DNA of 64,000 bases from Nemophila menziesii (taxonomy: Eukaryota; Streptophyta; Magnoliopsida; Boraginales; Hydrophyllaceae), in the NCBI GenBank assembly GCA_029959085.1, contig JARWIR010000051.1, positions 1,054,001-1,118,000 of the forward strand, read 5' to 3'. Of the stretch, positions 20,608 through 33,895 are shown in pieces (the first letter of the stretch is position 1; the number at the start of each line of letters is the position of its first letter). The notes below the pieces were generated by a model. It saw nothing but the letters and a program-made list of their open reading frames with translations, searched no databases and was not told where the DNA came from. The position numbers were made by a program, and so were the translations under genes.

Positions 20608-21150
20608 CTAAAATGACAATCAATGTTAATATTCATATAGTTTATCGTCAATTAATAAAAATATGTTTCCTATAGTTTAAAGAAATATAACTGAAACTGA
20701 ATTATGAGTTGTAACTTTGTCGGGATATATATGTACCTTGAGTTCGAAGGATTTATTTTATTAGAAAATGTAAATATGACACTACCACGATTCGTGTATT
20801 TCGTGGCCAGATTATTGGCGATGGGAGAGAGTGGCGCTAGAAAATACCATTGGCAATCATCTTTGGTCGTCAAAAAAATAGTTAAAAAAAGAAAAAGTAA
20901 AAAGATTAGGATTGTCAGTTGCAAGAAGTGGGCCAATCATAAAAGAAAGAGAAAATGATAAATCAGGAAAGAGAAATCAACATGTTGAGGAATTTGTTTA
21001 TACACAATTCTTAACAAGGAGTTGTAGATTCTCCTTTTAAAAAAAAAGTTCAAACAAAAGTTTTCAGTTGATGATTGGTTCTCAATTCAACATGCCATCA
21101 TCAAATATGGCTGCCATATATGTTAAATAGCCTAATCCCAATCCTTTCCG
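20608..21150. other. Unassigned DNA
   Basis: An 84-codon plus-strand frame at 20704-20958 ends in a Lys/Arg-rich tail (KKIVKKRKSKK). It lacks a recognisable domain and is probably chance. Nothing else seen. Confidence 0.3.
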
Positions 21151-23151
21151 AGTAACACGACCATGAACGATTAGATATTAGAATAATGATAATATAGCTA
21201 ATGATTTTTTTCTACCTCGGTCGTTGTTTTGCTTGGAGTTTATAAAATCTCTACTTCTGTAGAATGATTGGTAGAAGAATTTTTTATAAGCCAACATTAC
21301 AACCTTAAAGACCTTATGATTCTTTGCTATGTGATCTAGAAATAATTGAACCATTAGAGAGTATTTAGATAGATCTTTGAATACTAGTAAAGCTCGATGA
21401 ACAGTCTATAGCCTCCTTGGTAAGCTAAGTGAAGAACCCCCTCCTCTATGCATTACAAAGCTAATGTGGTCTTGAATTTGAGTCATGTTGATCATTTGTC
21501 TGACAAGTGTACAGGTAATCTAGTTTGTAAATATTGTTACATGAAATTTTATGAGTATTTGCTTTGAGTTTATTTTACATATTATGATATCTTCTTCTCA
21601 TTGTGCTTAATTGACTTAGGTGTGTATTTAGAGACTTCCCTTTGTTCTTATCTTATTGTATCAGGACGATACAACTTTGAGTTTGGGGTCTTGATGTCTC
21701 CCTATTTGTGATATAATAATATAGGTTGGAGATTGATTAATTAATTAGGGATTTTTATCCGTTATTTGATAATTTCTTATTTCTTGTCTTGATTTGATGA
21801 TTTATTACTTTTAGAGCATATTTGGTTTAATTTGTGTGTTAATGTGAAACTCTTGAGATTTATAGAATATAACTAGATTCCAAATTAATTCTAATAAATA
21901 AGGAAAGAAGGTATGGAAGGAATCAAGAGATAAAATAGGAAAGGAAAAGCTACCAAGTAAGTATGAAATTCTGCAGCTACGTCCATTAAAGTGAAGATAA
22001 CATCAAATCGGCAGAAAATTTCGATGCGCCTTTAAAATAGTAAAGATCTATCTTTCCTCTACGGTCGTTTAGATATAAAGAAGGCGAAAATCGGCCCAAT
22101 AACGAAAGAGATGTGATCAAAACAATGAGCAGTAATTATCCTCAGTGATATTTTAGAAAACGAATTTGAGTTGGACTTGGACTCAAATTACTTGCCATCT
22201 ACTCAAAGATTTCGACCTTTGGTCTTCCTAAAACCTATAAATACACCATTTTATTATTGTAAACATGTACTTTCTCAGTTCTAAACCTTAGTTCAATCCT
22301 TAGTCATTCAAGAGAAGCAAGTTGACATTATGTATCTTTATTTTAGTTTTATTCTTTCCAGCATGAACTAAATTTTCCATAGTTTGGGTTTTGCATATGT
22401 ATAATCTTTGAATTCTATTTTCTTCTATCTAAGTTTGTTTGGGAAAACCTTTTCAAAATTAATTCTATTTTCTTAAACTTTATATTTGTTTTATGTGCTT
22501 TGATTTGTTGACCTTAATTCTTGCTAGTGCACGAGTATAGACTGCCCTATTAAGAGCAGTTGGATGGTCACGTGGAAGGGGTGTCTAATTGTTGAAACAC
22601 CACATAAACGTCTAGTGTGTGGTAGTGACCCAGAAGGGCTTGCCTAACTAGATAGTCATTAGGGTTTGAGTGTGAACCACCGATCATTGTGCAGCGTCCC
22701 CTTACCCAAGTCCCTGGTAATTGTTAGGTCACAACCTAAGTCCACCCGGAAGGGGTTAGGAGGAATATAGAATCCTGGTTACTTACTTTAAGATATTTAA
22801 TCACCCTTATTAACTAGTAGAAGAAATAGAAGGATAAGTGCGTACAAGCAAACCTGGGCTATATTTCTCATCTTATTCTTACATCTTTTATTTACTTGCA
22901 TTGTCATTAATTTAATTAATCTCTCCACAATTATTCATATTTACTTTTGTTGTCTTTTAATTCATTGAGCTATTTCTAACTACATCTTTCTTGCAATCCA
23001 TTCGTATAACACACTAAGTTCTTGAGAACGGATCTAACTTATCATTAAAACTTGCATACGACCTGTGATACTTGCAGTGAGTAACGTGTTTGGTTAGGGT
23101 GATAGTTGCATCTTTAATTATCATATTTTTATCACACCCTATCAGCCACCA
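21150..23151 (+). mobile_element. Athila-like Ty3/gypsy 3' end with LTR (element A)
   Basis: About 540 bp of non-coding 3' internal sequence ends in a purine-rich tract (TTTGAGTTTGGGGTC, 21677-21690). The LTR follows at 21692-23151, beginning TGATGTCTCC and ending about GCCACCA. The internal part and the start of the LTR match the arrangement at 25.2-25.8 kb. There is no 5' LTR, gag or pol, so it is a truncated 3' remnant. Confidence 0.65.
21692..23151 (+). repeat. Athila-like LTR (A)
   Basis: About 1460 bp. Shares TGATGTCTCC at its start, an ATGAACTAAA block near 22365, and a stem-loop-forming end (TAGGGTG at 23096-23102 ... CACCCTA at 23135-23141) with the other LTRs of this family in the window. 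Confidence 0.65.
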
Positions 23152-25717
23152 GCTCTGTACTCAATGCTCCAATTTTATCTGTAAATTTTAGTATTTAGTA
23201 AGACAAATTTATAAAATTTGAGTTTGGGAAGGCTAAATTTTTTGCTGTAATTTTTATCTTTATGTTTTTACCTATTAAAAAGGGATAAAATTATAATGTT
23301 ATCTAGTGGGTTGGGGTGGGCTGCAACCTACCCTAGCCCTCCCTTCCATCTGCCTTTGTAATCGGGCCTGAAGGGCGGTATACCGATGTGAGGTGGTAAG
23401 AACAAATATAAAAGAACCCTTAGGGATTGTTACATCACAAACCCTAGTATCATCCTCCTCCAACCTCAGTAAAACAAAAATTCCACTTCCAAACTCCATT
23501 AGAACACCTAAAGCTTGAATAAACCTTCAAGAACACACCAAAACACCATCAAATCTTCCATAAACACATAAATTCATTCAATCCACTCTATAACATACGA
23601 AACACCAAATATTTTCAAGTCTTCAAGATTTATTCCCTCATTCTTCATAAACCACTATCATATATTCTCATATACACACCAACCCATAGAAACACCAACC
23701 ATTCAGAGTTCAAGATCTTAAACTCATACTTGGTGCATCTTTGAGTTGTGGATTAGTTGAGAAGACGAATTAAATGGGTGTGTTAGATTACAAGATGAAG
23801 AGACAGCATGGAAATAACATCAAGAGTGTACTTGTGGCAACAAAAGAAAAAGTGATTCTCATTCCTGAGTCGCCTGAGAAGAAACCAAAGCCTGAGGTAC
23901 CTACACAACCAAATGAGAGTTACAACTCAAGAAATTAAATTCCTGCCGAACCAAAGGGGAAAGAACTAATAGTCATTGAGCATGGTTTATCCTCAGCTCC
24001 ACAAGTAGATCAAAAACCTTTGAACCCGAGCCTCCAGAGTGGATGTGATGCTGATGAAACGGATTACCAAGTTAGAAGACAAGCAATACAGAAGCGTCAA
24101 GTACCAACTGAGGCAGGCTAGAGAAACTAATAGAATCATGGAGAAAAATAGGGAAGCGCAAGAGTCTCCTTCTGGTCACGAGTTCAAGGAGATATGCGTC
24201 GTCCGAGTAACGTCTCCTACTCCCTCTATTTAATTTCTTTTTTTATTGTATACTAGTAAATTTTGTTGCTTTTTGAGTCTTTTTTTATTTTTGGGGACAT
24301 GACTTAGTTTTGAGTTGGGGGTAGGTATTTGTTGTCCTCGTTTTGATTTTTGTTTTTAATTTCGTTAAAAAATTCATAAATTTAAGTCCAAATTTTATTT
24401 ATAATTACTTTCTAAAAATCATAAAAAACAAATTTAAAAAAATAGTATAAGGAATAGGTGTAGAATGTAGTGAATGTGTCTTTTAAGCATAATTTGAACA
24501 AGTCAATGATAGTAAATAGTGTTCCCTTGAACGATATTACAACGTGCATAAATTATTTGCATCCAAACATTTAATAAAGGATAGAAAAGATTAATAAGCA
24601 ATGCATAGAAGTTAAGTTTGATCTTAGGAAGCCTTGAGCGGTGTGTAGAATGTGAGGTCTGGACTAGTGAATAACCCGCTTATCTTATGAACTAAAAGTG
24701 AAAAAGCAACGAAACCTAGTAGTTAGGAAAATAACTAAGGCATTTATTTGCGAGCCACTTGAATCTTTTGGCTTGCTCGCCCTTTTTTAGCCTTTAGTCT
24801 TCTTTTGTCACCACATTATAAGCCATAACCCTTAGTTTATAGGACTTTCTCACCTGGCCTGCACTCGAATCACAACCCTAAGACTCATTGTCTTTAGAGC
24901 TTGAGTTGGGGTGGTGGGACTTGATTATGGGTACACATTGGGTGGGATTTCATGAGCTTGTATTTGTGCGATAGTTTGATGATGTTTATATTTTAACCCT
25001 TTGTCGAGGTCTTAAAAAAGTTTGTGAAAAAAATGAAAATAAGTGGCATGGCATCTAACCTAAAAAATAATGTAATTTCCAACTTTAAAAAATATATTGA
25101 AAATAAAAATAAAAAAGAAAAGGACTGGCAAAGTGGAATTAGTTTGTAAATAATTATATAGTGTTATTGTGTCATTTGGTGATGCTAAGAAAGACCATTA
25201 AAACATGGGTTGAGTGAGAATATTTTCAAGTGTAACTCAAGATCTAGGACGATTCATTGATGGCTAGTGAGGAGAGAGCTAAAAACTCACTTCATATTAT
25301 CGAAATATACGTATCACACCGTCCCTAAGCATACGCTATAACCGAAAAGACCTTAGTATTTCTAAGTACATGGTTAAGTAACAAGTGATAAATTAGGGAA
25401 TAACTAGGTGGACCATCAAATTCTAAGTAAGACCTATGAACACCCTATAGCCACCATATCAACCTAGGTGAGAACCACCCTTTCTTGCATTACGAACTTA
25501 ATCCATTCTTGAATTTATTGCATGTTGATTGCTTGTATATTATGTGCATTTGTGAATTAATTCTTGGACATTACCATATGAGACTTGCTAGGATAGTTGA
25601 TTCAGGATCATTAATTACTTCTTTATCTCTTAATCTTCTTTGATTATTTGGACTTAGGCCCCAGTATTTTATTTATTTTTATTTTGTCGGGAGGACAAAA
25701 ATTTGAGTTGGGGGTCT
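23152..25717 (+). mobile_element. Decayed Athila-like internal region (element B)
   Basis: A broken frame starts at 23775 (MGVLDYKMKRQHGNN) and continues past a stop to about 24233. From 24300 the non-coding 3' region follows. The 24815-24960 part (ACCACATTATAA, GCACTCGAATC, GGGGTGGTGGG) matches 47110-47220 of the Athila element further right. It ends in the tract TTTGAGTTGGGGGTC (25702-25716) next to an LTR. The piece at 23152-23770 is unassigned. Confidence 0.55.
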
Positions 25718-27216
25718 TGATGTCTCCTTTTCTCTGATAGATTAATATACTCATGGTACATATTTTTTAGGTTTTATTAGACCTAAGTGAGGGAGTTTTC
25801 CCTAAAATCTGCCATATCTGACCTTTCCATCCCTTTTTGGATATATTGCTATTTATAGAGATTTTGTGCCTTAATTGTATGTTAAATGTATAGATTTTAG
25901 GTATATGTTTGACATGATACACCAAGAGGAGGAGGAAATTCAAGAAGACAATTCCAAATCCAAGCCAAGGCGTAAAAAGAGCAAAACGTCACTTTTGAGC
26001 AATTTTAGCGTTTACCGGCAAAATCCTTGACGTCACTTGATTCTACCACGAATAATTGGTCAAATATTTGGACAAATTTCCTTTTGTTGTGGATAGATCT
26101 TGAAGTTAGTGACACTTGAGAAGTGACATAAGTCAATTTGAAGTTAGGATGAAAACGTTATGATATTTGCTTCCACGTGACTCGAACTTGTCCAACACTA
26201 GCTAAAAACGAGTTAGGCTATCTTTAACCCATCTAAGTGATTCCATAACGCTCCAAAACATTTTTAGATAGATATTCAAGAATTTTAGAAGCTCATTCTT
26301 CAACACACAAGAAATTTTGCATCATAGGGAGGAGCAACACGTCTGGAAGAGAAGAGAACGAGTGTTTTCACCCAAGTTCATCATTCTTCACCATTCCATA
26401 GCCAATTCAAATAAAAAATTAGAGTAATTTTATTCTATTTTACATTCTAAACATGATTTTGGCATTATTTATCTTTAGTTTTCAGTTTTCCATTATGAAC
26501 TAAACCTCTTTTGCTTGAGGATTGCTATGGGTATGAAGTTTCAAACTTTGATGATTATTTTGATGTTTATTTGATTATGGGATATTTTCTAAATAAATGA
26601 ATTGATTGATTTTTCATTGATGGTATATTTATGCTTATTTCTAGTCGTGTCTTGATCAAGTAATAATTAGTCTTAGCAATTTCAACTATCTCCTCGGAAA
26701 GGGGTTAGATTACAGACTTAGTATATAAACGCTTGGTGTTCGTTAGTGAACCAAGAGGTATGACTAACCAGGTAGTCATTAAGGTTTGAACCTTTAGCAT
26801 TTGGAAGTATTGTAAGGTCACACGAGAGGGGTCTTAGTGTCGTACGATAACTTCCTATCTACTCGAGAGGAATTTGAAGAGAACATTGAATCCTGACTAA
26901 TGTGAAAAGACCAATATGCCCTTATATCGAATAAAATCTAATTAGTTTACTTTGAAAATTACTAGCAATACTCAAGCATATGTCTCATCTATTTCTTATA
27001 TCTTTGGCATTTTACTTTGTATTTCCTTTCGTTAATCATTTACTTTATTACACTCTTAGTTATAAACAAAAACCCAACAAACATTATTTATTTTTTTGTT
27101 ATTTGCTTGCAACTTAATCAGTTATACTAATAAGCACATTGATAATAACTTTGATAGTCCATGTGGAGACCATAATCCCTTATACTTATCTTTTATTACT
27201 TGTCAAGGCCCTCGTA
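25718..27216 (+). repeat. Athila-like 3' LTR (B), right end approximate
   Basis: Begins TGATGTCTCCTTTTC. Contains the family block ATGAACTAAA near 26495 and Gly-rich-looking spacer repeats (GAGAGGGGTC near 26825). Its 25960-26220 part matches the minus-strand LTR at the right edge of the window. The 3' limit is a guess within about 60 bp. Confidence 0.55.
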
Positions 27217-28307
27217 CACTTTTCGGTAAGAAAATCTCCCTTGTGTCGATTTACTATCACGCTTGGTGTGAATCTATGCACCATAATAATCTTGAACGTG
27301 TTTTCATATAACTTCAAACATTCCCCATGACATGGATGAGTTATACATGTGATCTTATGTAACCATGACATGTTTGTAAATCAGTTGTAGAATTCACAAG
27401 ACTGAGAAGGAGGTTTTAGCCACACTGCCTCCAACCTTTAACATTTGGCTATAATTGCACATGATCGCCATATTGTGGGTCATGTGTCTTTACACCTTCT
27501 CACTACCAACTTAGTACAAACACATGATTACAATTCATCCTTCATGCTCTAAAAAAAGGTGACAATGTTTATTTCATATGGTAATTGGTATGTACTATCT
27601 TTACTTACTTACAAGTTATATTATCAAGTTTTCTTCTGAAAACATTTTTAAGGGATTCCTATCATAAAAGCACTCGAACGACTTTTGAGTGTTTGACAGT
27701 GCAAAAAGTAATTTTTTTTTCAAGTAATATGTATAAGGGGTCCTTCGTGCTTGCTTCGATTTACTCCTTAATTACTTGTTCTACAAGAACCTAAATAGAA
27801 ACAAGAATGCTAACATCACATGAGAACGGGTTTCTCAAAGTACCCTCAAAGGATAGAGCACAAAATTTTACAACCTCAAGTTGGTGGAGGTTTATGAATG
27901 AGCCTCCTAGATAGAATATGGTGGAGAAAAGTTAAAGAAAAATATTTCCTTAACTATATAGGTGAAAATCTCATACCTTTGGGTTTGTAGAAACAACCCT
28001 CTCTATCTGGAATCAATTATAGGTTGAGTATCACACTCTTGCCGCCGTCACCTCCAAAATACTTTGGATTATTCATATCTTGAAGTTTTTATGTGCTCCA
28101 CTACATGCTCTGTCGATATTACTTTATGATAATATCAACGATATCCATATGACGTCAAATCCTACAATTTACAATCGCAACTATATGATATCCAGTTTGT
28201 TCGTGAAAAAGTTATTGATAAAAATTATTAAACTTAATCACATTCTTTCTAATAAATAGCGTGTTGATATTTTTAGGTGTTAACATTGTCAAAATTACTA
28301 ACATGAC
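27217..28307. other. Unassigned AT-rich DNA
   Basis: Short frames of about 60-70 codons on both strands have no coding character. No repeat structure was recognised. Confidence 0.4.
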
Positions 28308-28789
28308 TCAGTGGCGGAGCCACCTTTGGGATAGGGGGTGACATGGTCCCCCGAGTTTTTAAAAAAACAATTCATTTATAAAAAAATTAGTTATAATATA
28401 TTTTGTCTCCTAAATTTTAAAATAAAAATTATTTTCCTTCCTCTAAATTTTTAAAATTTTCATTTAGTTCCCCTCTGAAGTAGTGAATCTATCGGCACCA
28501 TAGCAGTGGTTTAAATTTTTTTATATAGATCTTATTTTTTCTAATAAATTATATGTTATTTTGTATTAAATAAAAAGTAATTAATTAAAAGATTGTATTA
28601 GAACGTATAGTGCAATCTTTACATTATATAGGATTCTATAGTACCGTTTTGTATAATATAAGGATTCTTTTGCAATTTTTTCATAAACTATGGACCTATA
28701 TGCAAATAAGTCTAAAAAAATATTTTCGATGATATTGCCTTTAAACCCTTTGCCCGTTTTTACAAAAATTTCTAACTCCGCCCCTAAGT
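28308..28789. mobile_element. MITE-like element with imperfect GGCGGAG ends
   Basis: The left end is CAGTGGCGGAGCCACCTTT and the right end is AACTCCGCCCCTAA. In reverse complement, 9-10 of the first 14 bases agree (AG-GGCGGAG). The interior is about 480 bp of AT-rich non-coding DNA. Ends like these are frequent in plant repeat elements. The target duplication is not clear, so the superfamily is left open. Confidence 0.45.
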
Positions 28790-29247
28790 TACGTCTACCT
28801 AAATTATAAATATACACTATAACCAATAAAGTATATGTTTACCTTAAGTTATATCATTCTTCATAATTTATAATACCAATAAAATAATTAAATTTAATTC
28901 ACTCCTAATTTGTGAAAAAATGACTTAGTAGTAATTACGGTTGGTTCAAACTTTCAAAGGATCTTTTTATATTTAGGCCTAGCTTTTGTTTTTAAAATTC
29001 TAATTTATAATTTAATTTACGAAAAAAAAATTGTATAAAACAAAAATAACCACCCAGTACTTCACCTCCCGCCACTAAGTTAGTGGGGTTAATGGGCGTT
29101 GTGTTTTTCGAAAACTAAACACCAATAAAAGGCCAAACCGCAAAGAAGTTACATATATTATGGTTACTGCCATTTCTTCCACATAAACACGCAACAAATC
29201 TCCTTTTCTCTCTTTTTCTCTTTCTCTTTCTCTCAAAAGTCTGAAGT
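28790..29247. other. Upstream region of the Agenet/DUF724 gene
   Basis: AT-rich DNA with a TATA-like ATTGTATAAAA at about 29030-29041. A pyrimidine patch of CTCTTT repeats (29200-29235) lies just before the start codon, which is typical of plant core promoters and leaders. No defined operator site is seen. Confidence 0.4.
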
Positions 29248-32120
29248 ATGATGGATTCAGAAAAACCAGTCTCTAACTCAACAGAGTTGTTTAACATCGG
29301 CTCAAGAGTCGAAGTAACAACGAACGAAGAAGGATTTGTAGGTTCATGGTACGGAGCCACGATTGTGAAAGCAAAAACAAAACCCAGAAACCATTTATGG
29401 GTTGAATACGATCTTTTAATGACTGAAGAAGACAACTCCAAACCACTCAAAGAATGCATTCATGTCTCAAACATAAGACCTTTACCACCTATTGAGTTAA
29501 CTAATCCTGAAGGTGTTGTGTATGAGCTTTACGATGTTGTCGAGGCTTGCTATAAAGATGGGTGGTGGACAGGTGTCATCGTAAAAGTTATCGAAGAGGA
29601 AGACAAAAGCAAAAAGTTTTTGGTGGCGTTTGAATGTCCTTATGAAGAAATCATGTTTTTTCATCACCAATTAAGGATTCATTTTGATTGGGTCAGTAAC
29701 AACAACAATTGGGTTCGTTCACTTAAGAACATCAATAACAAGGTACTTGTCTTTTTTTTAAGGTTTAATTGCATGTTCTCGATTATTATTGCCTATTGAC
29801 CTTTGATCTACTTAATCCTTAAAAACGGTACTAATTCTGTCTGCATGTAACATTTCAACCTTTTAGTTTCCATTTCTGATTTTTATTTTGTCATTATTAA
29901 TGTTGCTAGTGATCATGTGACTTTTGAAATTATTGGGGTTTCATTTTTCTCTATTTTTGATTAAATTTTTGTTAAGGTAAAATTGCAACATTAATATTTA
30001 TGTTATGGGGGATACGGGACCCAATTTTTTTTTTAGATTATTATGCAAAAACTGTACCATTAAGTCCATATAATATACCGTCCAAAAAAAAAAAAAATCC
30101 ATATAATATTGAAATAATTACACTATAAGTTAATTCTGAAATTTTGGTAACTTTTTTTTTTTTGTCAAATAAATTTTGGGAGCCGAAAGACACTAATTAT
30201 TCTAATAAAATGTTTTTTTACATGTCAAAAAATTTAGTTTTTCAAAAAAAAAATTAGTAAATATATCCATGTGGAGGTGGGTAGATTTGCAATGTTCATA
30301 ACATATGGGACATCTAATATGTGTTACTTTTGAGTCTTGAAATATAGGTACCAATGGTGCAATTAAGATAATTACATATATATTTGATTTTGGTTTGCAG
30401 GAGATGAGAGTTTGTTTAAAAAGCAATACAAGTGAAACAACAAAGGTTATTTACACCACTCCAAAGAGAACACGATCTTCTACTAAGCAATCAAACAAGG
30501 CTTATTCTGCAACTGCAAGTGTGAAGAAATTGAAAATGGATAATACAGGGTCAGGTACTGGAGCAAGAACAGGATCACTCTTTGTTACACCTTACAAATC
30601 AACAATTGATTCATCTGATAACAAATCAGATATAACAAAGCTAAGCTCAATTGAGGATTCTAACTCTTCAATAAGCATGCCTTCTTCTATCAAGAGTCAT
30701 CTAGTAAGTTTACTTTGTTTTTTGGTCAAAAAATTAACGTTTAATTTGTACTTTTAATGTTTTTAATTGTGTCATGTAGGACTCTAGTGAAAGACCCACC
30801 AGGGGTAGGCCAAGGAAGAAACTTATCCAAAGATTTATTACTTCACTTCAAAGTTGTATTATATTCAATCTCACAATTATAAATAACCTTTTATATTTTG
30901 TATTATTTACTGAATTTTGACGATAAAATTTGTAGGTGATGAGCCAATTGAACAGGGACAGGTAAAGGAACAGGGAGAACTTGTGGATGACAAGGCTAAT
31001 ATAGTCACTTCAATAAGTGAAGCTCAACAAACCAAAGAGAATATTCCTGATGGTATAATTAAGCTTTTTTTTTATTTAAGTTTTAATTTTATGTGATTAA
31101 AAGAAAATGTGATGTGATATCATTTAACAGATACTAATGGAAAATCACTTGGGGTTACTGAAATGGATTATACTACGACTCCTCAGCTTGCTCTTGACAA
31201 ACAAGGTATTTATTATCGATCATGATCATTAGTATGTTCTTGTATCTTACGAAAAAAATGTCTGTGTTATTACAGGAATTACGGGAAATACAGACAAAGG
31301 TGATGAGATTATTAATGCTACTACTATTAACAAGCAAGAAATTAGCAGCAACATCTTGTCTGAAAAAGAAAAAACGACTCCTGAGACAAATAATGGACAA
31401 GAAAATGTAACAGAGAAAAATGTCAGCCAAGCAATTCCTCAAACAGTTGGTACGCAAGAAATTGTAATGGCATGCCCTACTGTAGAAAAAAGCCAGGTTC
31501 TTGATAGCGTTATTGAAAAGGAAAAGGAAAAGGAAATGGTGATTTCGGAGAAAAGAGATGAACAAGAAAACAGAAACAGTGATGCATGGCCATTTGTAAA
31601 GAGTTCTGGTATTTGGACATCAATTGATTCAATGGAGATATTTACAAGGATGCCACAAACTCCACACTTTTACCCTTTGAATGAAATTGAAGAGAATTCA
31701 CGTGAAAAAGCTGCTATATGTTTGATGATGAATTTCGCGTATGAAATTGATATGCTATCAAAGTTATCACCACGTGATTTGAAAATCAAAGGTTTAGAGA
31801 GTCTTAAGGAGTTTGAAAGTCATGGATTTGATATAACAGGGTTGAAGAAAATTGTACGCGAGAGTGAGATTCAAGGAAAGATGGAGGATGTGAGTTGTCA
31901 AATGAAAAAACTTGAAATGGAGAAAGCTGAAGCTGAGAATGAGATAATGGAGCTTGGTAAACAAATGAAATCTCTAGAAGAGAAGTTTGAACTAGTGAAG
32001 ATGATGAAGTCTGTTAAGGAGCAGGAGCTTGCTAAGTTGGAATCTGAGAAAGGTGCTCTTTCTGGAGAAATTGAGTCTTTGCAAATTGACTTCCAAAAAA
32101 AAGCTGTTTCTTTATTTTAA
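29248..32120 (+). CDS. Agenet (Tudor) and DUF724 domain protein, 6 exons, about 635 aa
   Basis: Exons 29248-29742, 30401-30703, 30780-30852, 30936-31052, 31131-31205 and 31276-32120 join in phase to 636 codons. All introns are GT-AG; the exon 3 donor (GTTGTA) is weak. Two plant Agenet repeats fill residues 14-150 (FNIGSRVEV, SWYGATIV; YDVVEACYKDGWWTGVIVKV). A basic linker has an AT-hook-like RGRPRKK near 274. The C-terminal DUF724 domain runs from about 459 (WPFVKSSGIW, RMPQTPHFYPL, ESHGFDITGLKKIV) into a Glu/Lys coiled coil. DUF724 proteins are plant-specific and proposed to bind histone marks or RNA and dimerise through the C-terminus. Start could also be the adjacent ATG at 29251. It looks intact. 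Confidence 0.88.
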
Positions 32121-33086
32121 ATTCCTAGGTTTTATTTATGATATCAGTTATTAATCATATAGTTTAGGTTAGTTAGTTCCATTATGTTTGTTGAGGAGGA
32201 CGAGGAATTGTTCTGTTTTTCATGTTTTGTTATCAGAGATTTAATATTTGTTTTTATTTATCTGATTATTTACTATTGGTAATTATTATAGATGATGGTT
32301 TTGAATTAGGAATAATGAGCCCCTCTCTCGTTTTGAAACACGAGTACATCCCACTTTTTTTCACTCTCTAAAAGAAAGGTCGATTTGTTGTAATCTTGAA
32401 TTATATAAGTTCAAAAAATAATAAACTTTGAAAATATATTTAGTTAAAAAAGCATCCTTTGATTTATTCATTAACCAAGGGGGTGTATTAATCAATATAA
32501 AACTCCACAGAATGCATCAACAAATCGAAAGCTACACTCAAGTTCCTTAACACTAACGTTTTTTTTTTTTTTTTGGACGACTTAACACTAACGTTAGAGC
32601 TTCATATTTTAATGTAAGGGACCCTACATGGAAAGGTTGAAAACTAATCTAGTGTCTCGTGAGCATAGGATGGTTTAATGTGGTCTCACACCTATTTACT
32701 TACCACTTTAGTTTTTCTTATTCACTAAGCTCGTGATTTATTATGCAAAATATAAGTAAAATATAATGTGGTAACTAAGTACTTTCAACATGTAAGAGGG
32801 TTTTTCCTTAGTCTAATGGAAAGATCAAATAAGTTCATTATTCGCTAATAAAGATGCCAATATTTAAACAATCAATCATCATCATATTGCGTAACACGTA
32901 ACATAAGAAACTGTTCAGTAGCATATTCTAAACACAAACAACTTAATTAATGAAAGCTAAACACTGATCAAATATTTAGTTTGATCATCATGCTGACCCT
33001 TCTTCTCAATACATAACAAACCTTCTTCTCAATACATAACAAAATTATAATGTGTCCATAACACAAGTTTTCTTAACTTTTCTTAA
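32121..33086 (+). repeat. 3' flank of the DUF724 gene, member of a three-copy duplication
   Basis: Non-coding. Sequence from about 32030 (last codons) to about 33040 recurs at 35886-36850 in the same orientation. It recurs again, inverted, at about 50760-49900. Shared landmarks: GAGCCCCTCTCT, ATTAACCAAGGGGGTG, TAAGGGACCCTACATGG, ACTGATCAAATATTTA. Confidence 0.8.
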
Positions 33087-33570
33087 TTAATCTGCGCAAA
33101 AACTAACCTCCTTCACCTTCATTCTTCTGGTCCTCCTTGTCACCAACATGGATAGCATCTTTCTCCATCTTCGCCTTCTATCTATACAGAGACTCTTTAG
33201 CAGCACCAACCTCGACCTCGACAGCAGCTTTCTCCATCTTCTCCTTCGCCTTGTTATCTTTAGGCGCATCCTTTATACCACAACCATCCTTGGCAGTGTC
33301 CGCTTGCAAACATATCATAGAGCTCATTAGAACTTTTGAAGATACTGACTACGTTTTTAAGAAACTCAACCGCATAAATTATTTGAAACTACAATGAACA
33401 CAAACAGGTTGAACTTTTAATACACTCCTCCCAACTGGTAGTCCCATAATATTAATATATACCCTACCGGAAGCAACACAAAATTTTAAAATCTTTTCAA
33501 AAGAAAGAGAATCATTTCACAATTAGCGATCCTTGACCATAGAAGTTGGGTTCGAATCCAACTTCTTTGG
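33087..33570 (-). pseudogene. Pseudogene copy of the 49-kb gene, C-terminal half
   Basis: Read leftwards from about 33390, it parallels the C-terminal half of the intact gene at 49027-49857. Shared blocks include SSNELYDMF, KDNKAKEKMEKA, AAKESLY, KAKMEKDAIHVGD and EDQKNEGEGG. Stops occur after SLYR and in place of the final Trp region. The 33415-33560 stretch matches the upstream region of the intact gene (48905-49060) but in the opposite orientation to the coding part. The piece is therefore rearranged. Confidence 0.7.
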
Positions 33571-33895
33571 CTGAGGACTGCTAACTGTGAAAGAATTCTC
33601 ATTCTTGTGAAATGATTTTAAAATTTTGTATTGCTTCCCGAAAAAGTGGGAGGGTATATATTAATATTATGGACTGCCTGTTGGAGGAGTGTATTAAAAT
33701 TTTAACCTTTTTGTGTTCATCGTTGTTTCAAATAGATTACTCGGTCGCTGAGTTTCTTAAACACGTAGTCAGTATCTTCAAACTAATGAACTCTATGATA
33801 TGTTTGCAAGCAAACTTGGTCTTACTTCCAAGGATGGTACCGATATAAAGGATGTGCCTGAAGATAACAAGGCGAAGGAGAAGATGGAGGATGCG
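33215..33895. repeat. Second large inverted repeat (about 310-bp arms)
   Basis: Arms about 33215-33540 and 33585-33895, centre about 33562. Paired blocks include ACAAAATTTTAAAAT / ATTTTAAAATTTTGT, TATTAATATATACCCT / AGGGTATATATTAATA and ACGTAGTCAGTATCTTC with its complement. It directly precedes the 33910-34890 inverted repeat. Confidence 0.85.

Noticed and set aside
27096..27371. Overlapping 61-71-codon ORFs on both strands
   Set aside because: No coding signature; they lie at the uncertain end of LTR B.
29115..29459. 114-codon minus-strand ORF over the DUF724 first exon
   Set aside because: Opposite-strand shadow of the Agenet-coding exon and its CT-rich leader.
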